DNA of 64,000 nucleotides from Eutypa lata. Taxonomy: Eukaryota > Ascomycota > Sordariomycetes > Xylariales > Diatrypaceae. The notes under the pieces were generated by a model that saw only the letters and a program-made list of their open reading frames with translations, was not told the DNA's origin and ran no database searches. Positions 21,000 to 31,715 of the stretch are shown one piece after another; positions within the stretch are counted from its first letter, which is position 1; each line of letters begins with the position of its first letter. A program made the translations under genes and the position numbers. The stretch lies in the NCBI GenBank assembly GCA_022661535.1, contig JAKULF010000010.1:248001-312000 (forward strand). Reading direction: 5' to 3'.

Positions 21000-22484
21000 A
21001 TGAAGTTATCACTTTTTGGGCCGCTGGCTAGCATACTACTGGCCACAGCAGCAGCAGCTACTACTACTAAACCATGCTGTTCCATAACAGCCCAAGACAA
21101 GAGCCGCGTCTTCGTGCTCTCCGATATCACCAACGAGCCAGACGACAGCATGTCCTTCGTGCGTCTACTCACCCACGCGGACATGTTCACCATAGAAGGC
21201 ATCGCCGCCGTCACGTCATGGTGGCTCAACGCGACGACGGCACCAGAGGCCCTAGAAGCCATCGTCGATACGTACGAGACGGTCCGTCCAAACTTGCAGT
21301 CCCACACCGACGGCGAGTTCCCGCCCGCGAGCTATCTTCTCCCCCGCATCAAGAGCGGACCGAAGACATACGGGCTCTCCGCCATCGACGCGCTCGAAGC
21401 CGGCGGCGAGATCTCCGAGGGAGCGAAGCTGCTCATCGGCGCAGTGGATGCCTCGACAGACCGCCTCTACGTCCAAGCATGGGGCGGCGTCAACACGCTA
21501 GCCGAAGCGTTATGGTACGTGCGAAAGACGCGGCATCCCCGCCGGCTCGCCGAGTTCGTCTCGCGGATCAGCGTGTACACGATCTCGGACCAGGACAACT
21601 CGGGCCAGTGGATCCGCACCTCGTTCCCGGATCTGCGGTACATCGTCTCGGTGCACGGGTGGAACCAGTACAACCAAGCGAGCTGGCTGGGCATCGCGAC
21701 GAACACGCCGGAAGGCGGACCCGACCCGTCTCTCGTCTCGGACAAGTGGCTCGCCGAGAACATCCAGATCGGACCCCTGGGCGCCGAGTACCCCGACGTG
21801 GTGTACACGATGGAAGGCGACACGCCGACGATGCTGTTCAACATCCAGAACGGCCTCAACGTGCCCGAGCACCCGGAGTACGGCGGCTGGGGCGGTCGCT
21901 ACACCCCGGTTACCATGGGGGGCCAGCTGTTCGCCAACGCCGCCGACGCCGTCGTCGGGGCGGATGGGAATACGTACTCGAGCGCCCAGGCGGCCATCTG
22001 GCGCTGGCGGGACGCGTACCAAAACGAGTTCGCGGCCCGCATGCAGTGGACGCTGAGTGCGAAAGGCGATGGTGATGCGTCTAATGCTACGCACCCGCCT
22101 CTCGTCTCGGTGAACGGGTCGTGTGGGAATGCACCTTACGAAGTGGAGGCGAAGCCGGGGACGTCTCTCACGTTTGACGCGACGGGGACGTGGAACCAGG
22201 ATACCGAGGGGTCGGGTGGGCTGGAGTACAAGTGGATTCAATATAAAGACGTTACCTTTTCTCCGTCTAACGTCGTTGGTGTCTGGAATGTCACTGTACC
22301 CGCTGAGTCAGGCGGGATGTCGGCTGTCGTGGATCTGCCGCCAGTGGAGGAGAGTTGCACCGAGGTCAAGAACGCTGGTTATAGTGTCTGTCAGGTTTAT
22401 CATCTGGTGCTTGAGGTGAAGAATACGGCTGGGGCTATCCCTATGACGAGATATAAACGGGTTGTTATCAAGATTACGCCGTGA
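21000..22484 (+). CDS. secreted Sde182-like nucleoside-hydrolase-fold protein (DUF1593)
   Basis: An intronless gene of 494 aa from the ATG at 21000. The frame is open from an ATG at 20910, but the downstream start gives a proper signal peptide (MKLSLFGPLASILLATAAAA), so it is preferred. The mature N-terminal two thirds matches the DUF1593/Sde182 family, related to inosine-uridine nucleoside hydrolases: VFVLSDITNEPDDSMSFVR carries the metal-binding Asp cluster corresponding to the DTDPGxDD signature. Later blocks include WGGVNTLAEALW, VHGWNQYNQASWLGI and MEGDTPTMLFNIQNGL. The last 130 residues form a beta-rich C-terminal domain. The family was first linked to cellulose binding in a marine bacterium; the natural substrate is unknown. 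GC content at third positions is very high, which opens spurious overlapping frames. It is secreted and may act on plant or microbial polymers. Confidence 0.87.
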   Translation: MKLSLFGPLASILLATAAAATTTKPCCSITAQDKSRVFVLSDITNEPDDSMSFVRLLTHADMFTIEGIAAVTSWWLNATTAPEALEAIVDTYETVRPNLQSHTDGEFPPASYLLPRIKSGPKTYGLSAIDALEAGGEISEGAKLLIGAVDASTDRLYVQAWGGVNTLAEALWYVRKTRHPRRLAEFVSRISVYTISDQDNSGQWIRTSFPDLRYIVSVHGWNQYNQASWLGIATNTPEGGPDPSLVSDKWLAENIQIGPLGAEYPDVVYTMEGDTPTMLFNIQNGLNVPEHPEYGGWGGRYTPVTMGGQLFANAADAVVGADGNTYSSAQAAIWRWRDAYQNEFAARMQWTLSAKGDGDASNATHPPLVSVNGSCGNAPYEVEAKPGTSLTFDATGTWNQDTEGSGGLEYKWIQYKDVTFSPSNVVGVWNVTVPAESGGMSAVVDLPPVEESCTEVKNAGYSVCQVYHLVLEVKNTAGAIPMTRYKRVVIKITP

Positions 22485-23967
22485 GTCACGGGAGTTAGGT
22501 TGAATGCTAAGAATTAGTTACAATTACCAAAAGTTCTGTGTTAATAATTGGGAAGGGCTAATATTGGTTTCTGTCCTGCTAAGTTCTATAATGTATTGTG
22601 TAACTAATGTAAGTATCTTATCTTAGGGTTTTCTTTGCGAATAGACAGCGTCATTTGCCAGCTTGAGTCATAATATCACCCCGGTCCATTGTTCTGTTGC
22701 CACCCGGATGCCAGTCTCATTTGAATTGATACCCAAATTAGACGAACATCTCTATAAGGGTATTTCTGGTTGACAAACACTATTTTCGTACGCTGGTCAA
22801 GCCTTAAGCCGGGCACATTTTGGGAATTGATGATTGGTATAATTCGTAGATTCGGTTACTCTTTCAACGATGTCGCCCAAACTGAGTACTTCATATATGT
22901 TTTAACTTATTCTGCACTGCCCTATATATACTTGCTTCCTATGCTGGAAGACTAGGTGTTGTTTAGAGAATATAGACTAGACACAAAAGGGGGGTTAAAG
23001 CAATCTTAAAATTCTCGCCGAGGAAAATTACACTGAAAACCATTGTAACCGAAAATATCAGGAGTTCTAGACAGGGTATCTAGTCTCCCCATTAACTTAA
23101 TACAGCTGCGTTGGGTCTGATGAATCACAGGATGTAATTATTTCAGCAAAATAAAATATATTGTTTACCACCAACGAGCTTGAGAATAGTAGGCCAATGG
23201 ATCTGTGACTATCCGTCTTCATTGACAGCAATTTATAACTTCGATACCAACTTAAAAGCCTTCTTCCCACGAGCCATGACAAGGAGCGGATAATTAAAAA
23301 CCACGTGGTTGGATCAGTGCAGCCCCAGGTATCTCGCTCCCTAGGTATATTTGCCATCGAAGTGTGGAGAGGAACAAGGGGGCGCCCGGCATGTATAATC
23401 CTGGCTGATAATACTCCGTACGGTACATACATATGTAAGCGATGAAGTCGAACGGGTCAACGGGATGTGCCGTTGACGTGCGTTTATGAAGCACCGGCGC
23501 GGTCCACATATTGACATGGGCACGGGAAACGGAAGTGAATAGCAGAATGAAATATATTTTCTATATCTACTCGCTAAGCCTTGATTCTTCATCGCACGTT
23601 AAAGAACTGGGGACCCCAGGTTGGAAATAGCGACTTACAATCTCTTCGCTCTAGCCTGTTAAGCTGCTTTTCTACGTAGGTAGAGTAGGAAAATATGGCA
23701 ACCGTATAGTAGACGTCGTTATGCGTCAGAGAGCCAACAGGGACCGTGGCGAATTGGCCACCCCAGGTCCTTCGTATGCAGTCTAGATTAAGCCAAGCAA
23801 CCAACACACGCGACAAGGCGATGCATAAATACGCACCAACAGCCCCAAGAATACTACTCTACATAACTACCGATTAGAGTTTTCTTGGTAACGATCTTGT
23901 GCCGCAGGTCTGCAGAGCCAAGCTACTTCGTCGAGAACTGCGATCTTCTATACGCCCATCATCCACG
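22485..23967. other. intergenic, no gene seen
   Basis: About 1.5 kb of AT-rich sequence before the transporter gene. Open frames on the minus strand (111 codons and fewer) overlap in all three frames and lack domain signals. The upstream GTG-initiated extension of the transporter frame (23899) is not a usual fungal start. Confidence 0.5.
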
Positions 23968-25861
23968 ATGGACGGACCTAATCCAAACCCTAACCCTACA
24001 GTCCTAGGTCGTGCTGAGGGTGAGAAGTCTCACGTCGTCACAATTTCCAGCAGCAAGGCATCCAGCCGAGGCTTCACCTCAGACAGCGACAAGAAGGATG
24101 AATTCCCCTCCGATCTCCCCACGGACAAGGAAACCAGCGGCGACGGATTCGGCAGCGAATACTACCTCTCGAGGAATTACGTAGGCTCGCTGGTGGCGAT
24201 CGGACTCGCGGGCATGGGCGGCGTGGGCGGCTTCTCCCTCATCGCCCCGGTCCTATCCTACGTGAACGCGGACCTGGGCCCGGACGCCAACATCGTCTGG
24301 GTGTCGCTCGCCAACACGCTCACGTCCGCCGTCATGATGACGCTGGCCGGCCGCCTCTCCGACATCTTCGGCCGGAGGTACTTCCAGATCGCCGGGACGG
24401 CGCTGGCGCTCGTGGGGTCCATCGTCGGCGCCACGGCTAGGAACGTCCCCATGCTGATCGGCGCCAACGTGCTGATCGGGTCCGCGTCCGCGACGCAGCT
24501 GTCGTTCGGGTACCTCATCGCTGAGGTCGTGCCCATGAAGCACCGCTATCTGGCCTCGAGCTACGTCTACGCCCTCCTCATTCCCATGTCCGGCGTGGCC
24601 CCTGTCATCTCGACCTCCCTCATCGCCAACACAACCCCCAGTTGGCGTTCCTGCTATTACATCATAATTTGCATTAACGCGGCTGCGCTGGTCTGCTGGG
24701 TTCTCTTCTACCACCCGCCTACCTGGGACTAGCTGACCGTCGAGACTTTCGGCGATGCGAAGAGCCGGGGACGGAGACTGAAGCAGCTCGACTACGGCGG
24801 TCTGTTCATCCTCTCGGCTGGCCTGCTGCTGTTCTTGATGGGCATTTCTTGGGGTGGGTCCGTGTACGAATGGAAGTCCCCCGCCGTGCTGTCGACTGTC
24901 ATCATTGGCGGGGTCCTCTTAATCGGATTCGTCTTCTACGAACTGCGATATCCGACGTCACTGCCGCTCGTACCTATGAGTCTATTCGCGAATACGGGCT
25001 GGGTTGCGCTTTTGATGACTTACTCGATGGCAACTAGCATGTACTATGCTTTCAGCATCGTCTTCCCCACCCAAGTCGCCGTGTTGTATTCGGATGAATC
25101 CGAGCAGATGCAAGGTTGGCTCAAGTGCGTAATTGGTGCCCCTCCGCTGCTTGGCCAGATTGTCGCTAGTCTGTTGGTCACTCGGATAGGCAAGATCAAG
25201 TGGCAACTGGTCTTCACTTCTGCTCTTGGAGCTGCACTCTATGCCGGTGAGACCCCCTTTCCGTTTGACTTCTGACGACTCTAGCCTTGAAGGTTATATA
25301 TCCAAGTATCCATGGTTGTCTAATGTCTCAACAGCCAACGCCTGCGTCACAAGCGACAATCGAAATGTGATTGTTATCCTCCTCTGTGTGGGTGGACTCG
25401 CCCTCGGTTGGGTCGACGCTATCTGCCTTACCTCCCTTTCAGTAGCACTCAAAGATCAACACATGATCGGGGCTGCGATTGGAGTTGCCAGCTCCGTACG
25501 AACAACTATATCGACCGCCGCCGCAACGATTTTCACCACTATCCTGACCAACCGTCTCGCATCAACAATCCCAGCGCTCGTCCCGCCGGCCTTACTAGCT
25601 GCCGGTCTACCAGCTACATCGGTAACCGATTTCCTTACCTTCTTAACTACGGCTCCCGCCCAGCTCTCCGAAGTCCCGGGAGTGAATGCTACAATTATCG
25701 AGGCTGGCACGGCGGCTTACAGGACGGCTAATGCGAACGCATACTCCACTGTGTATCTGTCAACGATTGCCTTCAGTGCTCTGGGCGTTATTTTCAGCTT
25801 TCTGAGTCCCGAAGTTGACTCAAAGCTGAATGATGATGTCCGTACCAGGCTCAAGACATAA
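23968..25861 (+). pseudogene. TRI12-type MFS transporter interrupted by one in-frame TAG
   Basis: Predicted exons are 23968-25246 and 25293-25861 (46 bp intron, GTGAGA donor, CTGAC branch), about 615 codons. The frame is open except for one TAG at 24730-24732 between ...FYHPPTWD and LTVETFGDAKS. The sequence fits the fungal TRI12/DHA family of 14-helix toxin or siderophore exporters. It has an acidic/serine-rich cytosolic N-terminus, NYVGSLVAIGLAGMGG as the first helix, the motif-A loop GRLSDIFGRRYFQ, and the cytosolic linker (RRLKQLDYGGLFIL) after the stop. The stop falls in that central loop, where family members read through. CAG to TAG is the simplest origin. It would leave a six-helix stub unless suppressed or edited. 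It lies between secreted enzymes and a P450/SDR pair. Sequencing error is also possible. Confidence 0.8.
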
Positions 25862-26273
25862 TGGGCCTTAGGTGTCTAGTTACAGTGTCAACTTTCTGCC
25901 TTTTTAATGAAGTCCCGATATTCTTAAAAGAGATGAGGTCTAGGGTTTGCCATGACGCATTGCTTCCTCAATGAAGTTCAGAAGGATGCTGGTACTGTGA
26001 ATTTCGAGTGCCGGTCATTTCATATACAAGGAGCCTGAGAAGATGACCACAGTAATTTATAACCCTAAGAGACCAGAGTATATATGTAAGGGCATATGGG
26101 CTGTCCTTCAATTTACCAGAGACATTTATATCTCACAAGATAGCTTCTATTTAGTTGTGATGCGGCCCCCCTATTCGGTCGCGCCTAAACCAACACAGCC
26201 AACTGCAAGATGCTCGTTGTCAACCGAATGTATCTTACCCAAAATATTGCATGAATTATTGTCAGGCGTACTG
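25862..26273. other. convergent intergenic region
   Basis: About 410 bp between the convergent 3' ends of the MFS transporter gene and the P450 gene. No gene was seen. Confidence 0.6.
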
Positions 26274-28341
26274 TCAAAGCCGCATGCTCTCCTTCGCAAC
26301 TTCGAGGAGAAATTTGACTTCCCCAGTGCGAGGAGTAGTCGTACAATCAAACGGAATAGGGCGTCTGCGTATCTTCCAGTCAGTCAGGCCTTTCAACTGG
26401 ATTTGAACCAAGGTATAAGGTAGTCTTACACGACAACTCCGTCGTCAACGGATCCATCGGCGTCAAGAGGAGTAACCGTCCCGTCGGCGTTTCTTTTGCG
26501 CTCTATGTTAAGTGCCCACAGTAGTACGGCGATAAAGATGAACATTATGTCATCGGCGACGTGGCGGCCCGGGCAGATACGCCGGCCGAATCCAAACACG
26601 TGTGGCTCGACCCTTGCTCCTGCTGGCGCTTGTTTCACTTTGCTCGTGGACGGATCAAGATATCGCGCTGGGTTGAAGTGGTGTGCGTCTTGTCCCCAAG
26701 TCTCCGGGTTATGATTCATAGCCCAGATATTGGGAATCAGGAGTGAGTCCTTGGGTATGAAATTGTCTCCATACCATATATCCTGGTGAAAATGTTAAAT
26801 CAAGATAGTAATATTTCCCCTCTGTAAAACAGGAGTGCAGGACAAAACGAAAACCAACAAACCTCAGTGCTGGCATGTGGAAGACCCAGTGGATCAACTG
26901 GGCGCCATCGTAGTGTCTCCTTGACCTAATCACGTTCAAACATGAGCTTTAATACCAAATTGTGAAGGGCTGAAAGCTCACCATGGCCTGAATATAAGGC
27001 AGCTGATCATAATCGTCGAACGTTGGAAGCCTCCCGGTTCCCACCACATTATCCAGTTCCCTTTGAGCCCGCTTCTGGATGTCGGGATACACAATCATGG
27101 CCAGGAACCACCACTCAATAATACCTGTCATAGTCATAGCACCTGCCCTGTAAGATATTGTAAGCATCAAGTCCAAGACTTCCATAAGATCAACCCACAC
27201 TAGTGCAGAGCCAACCCAGTCGGCCTCAGTATCAGATAAATCAGAGTCTTCAATCAATGTACGACCGATACTATGTTGTTCATCACCCTGCTCCTGCATA
27301 TACTGTTAGCACTTACTTCTAAAAGAACCGGGGCTAACGCTTATCAATACCAAACGCCTTCGTGTATTATTCAGCCACTCATTAAACATCATCGAATCTT
27401 TAGCAAAAGACTGTTCCGCTTTTTGCTTCCAAGGCGACAGGCTATTGCGAGATTTAGTTTCATTTCATCGTCAGCAGGCGTGAAAGTGTCAACATACCTT
27501 GTCGGAACGTGTTTCAACCACGGCAAGATGTCCACAGCATGTGATCCCGGCCTCGCTCCCTGCGTCATCCGAGAAGCGAAGTCTCTGAGCTTTGCTACCG
27601 CTGCTTCCTCTTCGAGACGCGACTCTCCCGGGGGCTTTCCATATACCATAGCCATGTTTGCGGCTGCCGTCGACTGTTCGCAGACGCTTTGCCAATCCTT
27701 GGACGGTTCCAGGAGGTTTCTGGCCAGGGAGATAGCCTCTCGGTAGATTGTAGGACGAGATCGATATGAGAATCCATGGCCTTTCCGGGTCCAGCTGTTC
27801 ATGGCCTTACGCATTCTGCGCCATCTAAATAGCAGATATTCACGTTAACAATGACCCCTCGAAAGACAGCCTTTATCGGAACGTACACGATACTCGACGG
27901 CATAAAAGGTAACATCAACCCTCCCGTCATAACCTCCCCCACAATGATCTCTGGGCGCCCGGATGTTTTTACCGCTTGACGATCCATAAGCTCTTCCACG
28001 ACATTGCTATCGTTTAGGACTATGATCGATCTGCCAATTGCATTGATATGGACTATAGGACCTAAAGCACTAATTAGTGATGTTGAAACGCTCAAAGGTG
28101 TAGGGAATTAATACCCACCATAGGTCTCTTTCCACGTCGTGAAGGTCAACCAGGGGTCCTTCGTCAGTTTAGTAAGTTGCAACACATTGCCGAGAATAGG
28201 CAAGCCATAAGGACCTGGAGGCAGAGTTTTCTTGCGTCCACCTAAGTAGCTCAGAGTTGCATAAGCTAGAATGAGAACTGCGAATGCCGTAACAAGAGAG
28301 CTCCTAGAGGCTGACGCCCATGCCTCCCCTATGGCCTCCAT
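26274..28341 (-). CDS. cytochrome P450 monooxygenase
   Basis: Nine predicted exons on the minus strand: 28341-28119, 28061-27887, 27824-27498, 27441-27351, 27293-27199, 27147-26982, 26925-26863, 26782-26430 and 26364-26274, giving about 527 aa. All eight introns are 51-80 bp and every join keeps frame. Evidence for a membrane-anchored class II P450: an N-terminal hydrophobic helix (VTAFAVLILAYATLSYL), the proline hinge LPPGPYGLPILGN, WRRMRKAMN (helix C), an I-helix region with AGAMTMTGII in place of the canonical AGxDT, KETLRWRP (the E-x-x-R), and the heme loop FGFGRRICPGR with its Cys ligand. The last exon is easy to miss because the frame stops at 26426 without it; splicing adds RPIPFDCTTTPR, the expected P450 C-terminus. 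It sits next to an SDR gene and may modify a secondary metabolite or xenobiotic. Confidence 0.92.
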
Positions 28342-29544
28342 CTTGGTGAACGGGTTGTATAGATAGCGGATATTAAGAGGACATGAAGTCCTAGCAAGCA
28401 CTCGAGATTAAGTACACCAGATAAAAATTCCTCTGGTATCCATAATGCGAGCATATTTGGTTCGTACCCCTCTGTGCTTACTTCTGTAATTCTGGGCTCG
28501 AATGTTGCGCCCCGCATATCATGGAATATGCCGTTGAGTTTTGTGACGTGTAGAACGCCCATGCATACCTGATGGAGATATAAATGCGGGGGGCTTATGA
28601 ACTATTGCATTATCTTTTTATATCTTAACCAATTGGTAGTGATGTATTATTTATGCCTGCTGAAAATTCTCTTATCAAAGGTAATTACGGTGTTCCCATG
28701 GCAGGTAAAGCCGATAACGCTATAGGGGCACAAGCGAACAGGAGGGCTACCGGGTTTACTGAATATGGAAATATCGCGTCAACATAATCCATTTGAAGAG
28801 TCTATCTAGCATCTCAGTTCGTGCATGGATCAAAAGGCCGGATGCCAATTGTTGTTGTGCCCTGATGGCATTTAATCGGATAGAATAAAATATTTTATGA
28901 GGCAACTTTTAAACACGGTAATGGATTCCATTTTATATTTTAATATCCTTGTGAATTTATTAATATCTAATCAACGGATTATTCAAAATCGTGTGTAGCA
29001 GCTGTTTATATCTTGTAAAACTACCACGTTTGGATATTTCGTCGCTGTGCCTCTATCGATTTAGGATAATGCCGTTATATCCATATAACGGGCAATTCAA
29101 ATGTAAAATTCAAGAAGTAAACGATATACAAACTAAATTACGATATTGTTATAATATTCCAACGTCTACCAAATTGGGTAGTGACTATACTAGCTGATGC
29201 CACCTGGATTGGTTTTGTGTAAAAAGCTAACGCTCTCATAATAAAAAAAGGCAGCTTACCTAGAACAAATATTTATATAAGCATTAGATCATAACATAAA
29301 ATTGTCCACCAAACCCAGTTCAAGCCGCAAACCGACTTATGGTGGTCCCAATGTCTTTACAATATATTCAGTTGACGGCCATTTAGCCGTTACTCGCAAC
29401 TGTGTCATTTGGTGTGAATCATACATTTATCACAAAATAGCAGTATTGAACCAGATGTCTCAATATATTTCACGGCAATCTTTATCATTGTAGTTAATTC
29501 GTCCACATCTCATCCCCTCTAGTTGCGTGCCATTCTTAGCCTGG
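28342..29544. other. AT-rich region between P450 and SDR genes
   Basis: About 1.2 kb, strongly AT-rich between 28600 and 29480 with many TpA steps, a composition compatible with RIP. No recognisable coding remnant was found in it. The upstream end is the P450 promoter and the downstream end is the SDR 3' flank (both genes are on the minus strand). Confidence 0.55.
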
Positions 29545-30545
29545 TCAATCCACATTTACATTTGTGGCAATCGATCTCGTAGAGTCCAAGTCACTCTGCA
29601 ACTCCCCAATCTTCTTCTCCAGCGCATCCACACAATCGTTCCCCAGAGGCATACGAAGATAATCATGACCACCAACAACAGCCTTCACAATGGCCTGGGC
29701 AGCTTTATCCGGGTCCCCCTTGACAAAGTCCGGAACGGATGTGAGACCCCTCGATCCAGTGACCATCTGCTCCACCATAGTCCCCTCGTAGGGCTCGCTA
29801 AAGCCGTTCTCACACCCGGCCGGGGTGCGGATCCTGGACCCGAAGGGCGTGCGGAACGCACCCGGCTCCACGATGAGAACTTTGATACCGAACCCCTTGA
29901 CCTCGTTGGAAAGGGCCTCGTGAACCGCTTCGATTGCGAATTTGCTGGCGCAATACGAAGCGCGTCCCGGGAGAGCAAAGAAACTGTGGACATGTATATC
30001 ACATCAGATTATTGATAACAACACGGGTAATAGAGCAAGAGATAGAAGCAAATAAAACATACCCGGATCCGCTGCTAATCAGAACAATATTTCCTGAGCC
30101 TTTCGCGCGCATGGCAGGAATGCAGGCTCGGACGGTACGGAGAGGCCCATAGAAGTTGACTTCCATTTGATCTCGGACTTCATCCTCGCTATGCATGCTC
30201 CGTAAGCAAATGCTTTAGGGTGAGAAAAGCAACCGACTGACTGACTGACCTCGTATCTTCGACCGCACCAATAAAAGCATAGCCAGCGTTGTTGACGAGC
30301 ACATCGATGTCATGTTCTTCAGAGCACTTGGCAAATTCCTCGAAGGCGTTTTTCCGAGCAGGATCCAGCCCTATCCAGATCCCGCCCTTGGAAGAGAATT
30401 CAGGAACTGATAGCTCGGCTTTCCCAACATCGCGAGTGGTTCCAATGACCTTGTGTCCAACCTTTAGAGCTTCCAAAGCAAGAGACTTGCCGAACCCCGA
30501 TGAGGCGCCAGTGATTAACCAAGTTGAAGGACGTGATACTGCCAT
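29545..30545 (-). CDS. classical short-chain dehydrogenase/reductase
   Basis: Three predicted exons on the minus strand: 30545-30250, 30188-30063 and 29983-29545, giving about 286 aa. Introns are 61 and 79 bp with GTCAGT and GTATGT donors. It is an NAD(P)(H)-dependent oxidoreductase. Visible motifs are the TGASSGFG cofactor loop near residue 12, VLVNNAGYA (the NNAG motif), IVLISSGSG with the catalytic Ser, and SYCASKFA (the YxxxK catalytic pair), followed by VEPGAFRTPF after the active site. There is no signal peptide or membrane segment. The TTRD segment after the second strand suggests NADP preference (inference). It is transcribed in the same direction as the neighbouring P450 gene and may act on the same pathway. 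Confidence 0.92.
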
Positions 30546-31715
30546 GGTGCATTATTGAGGGGGAACGAGTTTAATCAGTTCTGGTTGGCATTGCTATGGT
30601 GTTGGGGGCTTAAATACACGACTCGCCCTTGTGGTGTGTTGGGTCACCGGAGTTAAGGACTTAAGAGCTTAAAGGCAGAGGGGTGTTGTAGTTCTTTTCT
30701 TCAACTATACGGTATCTTATCTGTATGATTATATGAACGTCTAATAATATCCTTTCTTGTATATATTTACTGACTGATACAGATCAGGTATGTAACATAA
30801 CCATTTTTCGAGCCAGTATATTCATTTATTAATAGTTAAACAGCTTTGTGGATATATATCCTAATAAAACAAGACCCCCCGACCACAACCCAGGCCGTGC
30901 GGGCCTGTGTAATGTCAAAGGACAAGATGACTATTAAAGTATATATGCCTACTATTTACAAAGATCATGGAATGTGGTATTAATACACATCTTTATATTA
31001 CATCGATATGTACCTCTGTGTTTCGTATATACGGTAAATCCAGCAGTTAATAAGCATTTCCCTTTAATTCTTACATGGCAGGTATGCACGGGACTTTGAC
31101 CAGTCGGAGAAGTGGGTCACATTGTTCGGTGAATCATTCATTGTTCACTGTTCATTGTTTCCAAGCACCTGGTAGGCATGCATGTATATACGGTCCCTCC
31201 CGCATTCCTACTTGAAATAGAGGTCCCGTAATACTACATACATGTATGTAGTACCCCACGCGTACAGCGCTACTACTAGCTATACATAGGACCTACCATG
31301 CATATATCCCCCCTTTTTAGTCCAGCTTAGAATGTTGAATAAATATGAAGTGTATTACACGGTATCACCTTGCCACTTGGACACAGAAATTACAATCAAC
31401 TGGACTGTTTCAAACTGAACAAAGGTACGGGAGAATGGAAAACGACGGGGGAGGGGATTGTGAGATATGCGGTAAACCACTAAAGAATGTTGGAAATGGT
31501 GTCATGTTGCACATCAGCTGGTATAAATAGTATTAGTCACAGACCACTCTTCCTTTGTAATTGACTTTCTATTTGAATGCCATTGTATTTTCAGTATCTA
31601 ATTGACTCCCTGGATTCAATAATACAACACCCTTTCGTCCATCATCATCGTCGTCGTCGTCGTCATCATCATTACCATCGTCGTCACTTTTGCCATCACC
31701 CTCTCTATCATTATC
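30546..31715. other. intergenic, no gene seen
   Basis: About 1.2 kb, AT-rich, with TACATACATGTATGTAG-type palindromic words near 31235. A CAT/CGT trinucleotide-rich leader (31640-31690) precedes the next start. The 61-codon open frame at 31345-31530 is unsupported. Confidence 0.55.

Noticed and set aside
21074..22075. 333-codon plus-strand frame overlapping the Sde182-like gene
   Set aside because: Arg/His/Pro-rich out-of-phase shadow of a GC-rich coding sequence.
23980..24000. Telomere-like CCCTAACCCTA sequence
   Set aside because: It is only two partial units and lies inside the MFS coding frame, where it encodes a Pro-Asn repeat.
24253..24714. 153-codon minus-strand frame opposite the MFS transporter
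   Set aside because: Antisense shadow of GC-rich membrane-helix coding sequence, with no domain.
26380..26410. GGTTCAAATCC, resembling a tRNA B box on the minus strand
   Set aside because: It lies within a predicted P450 intron and there is no A box or cloverleaf around it.
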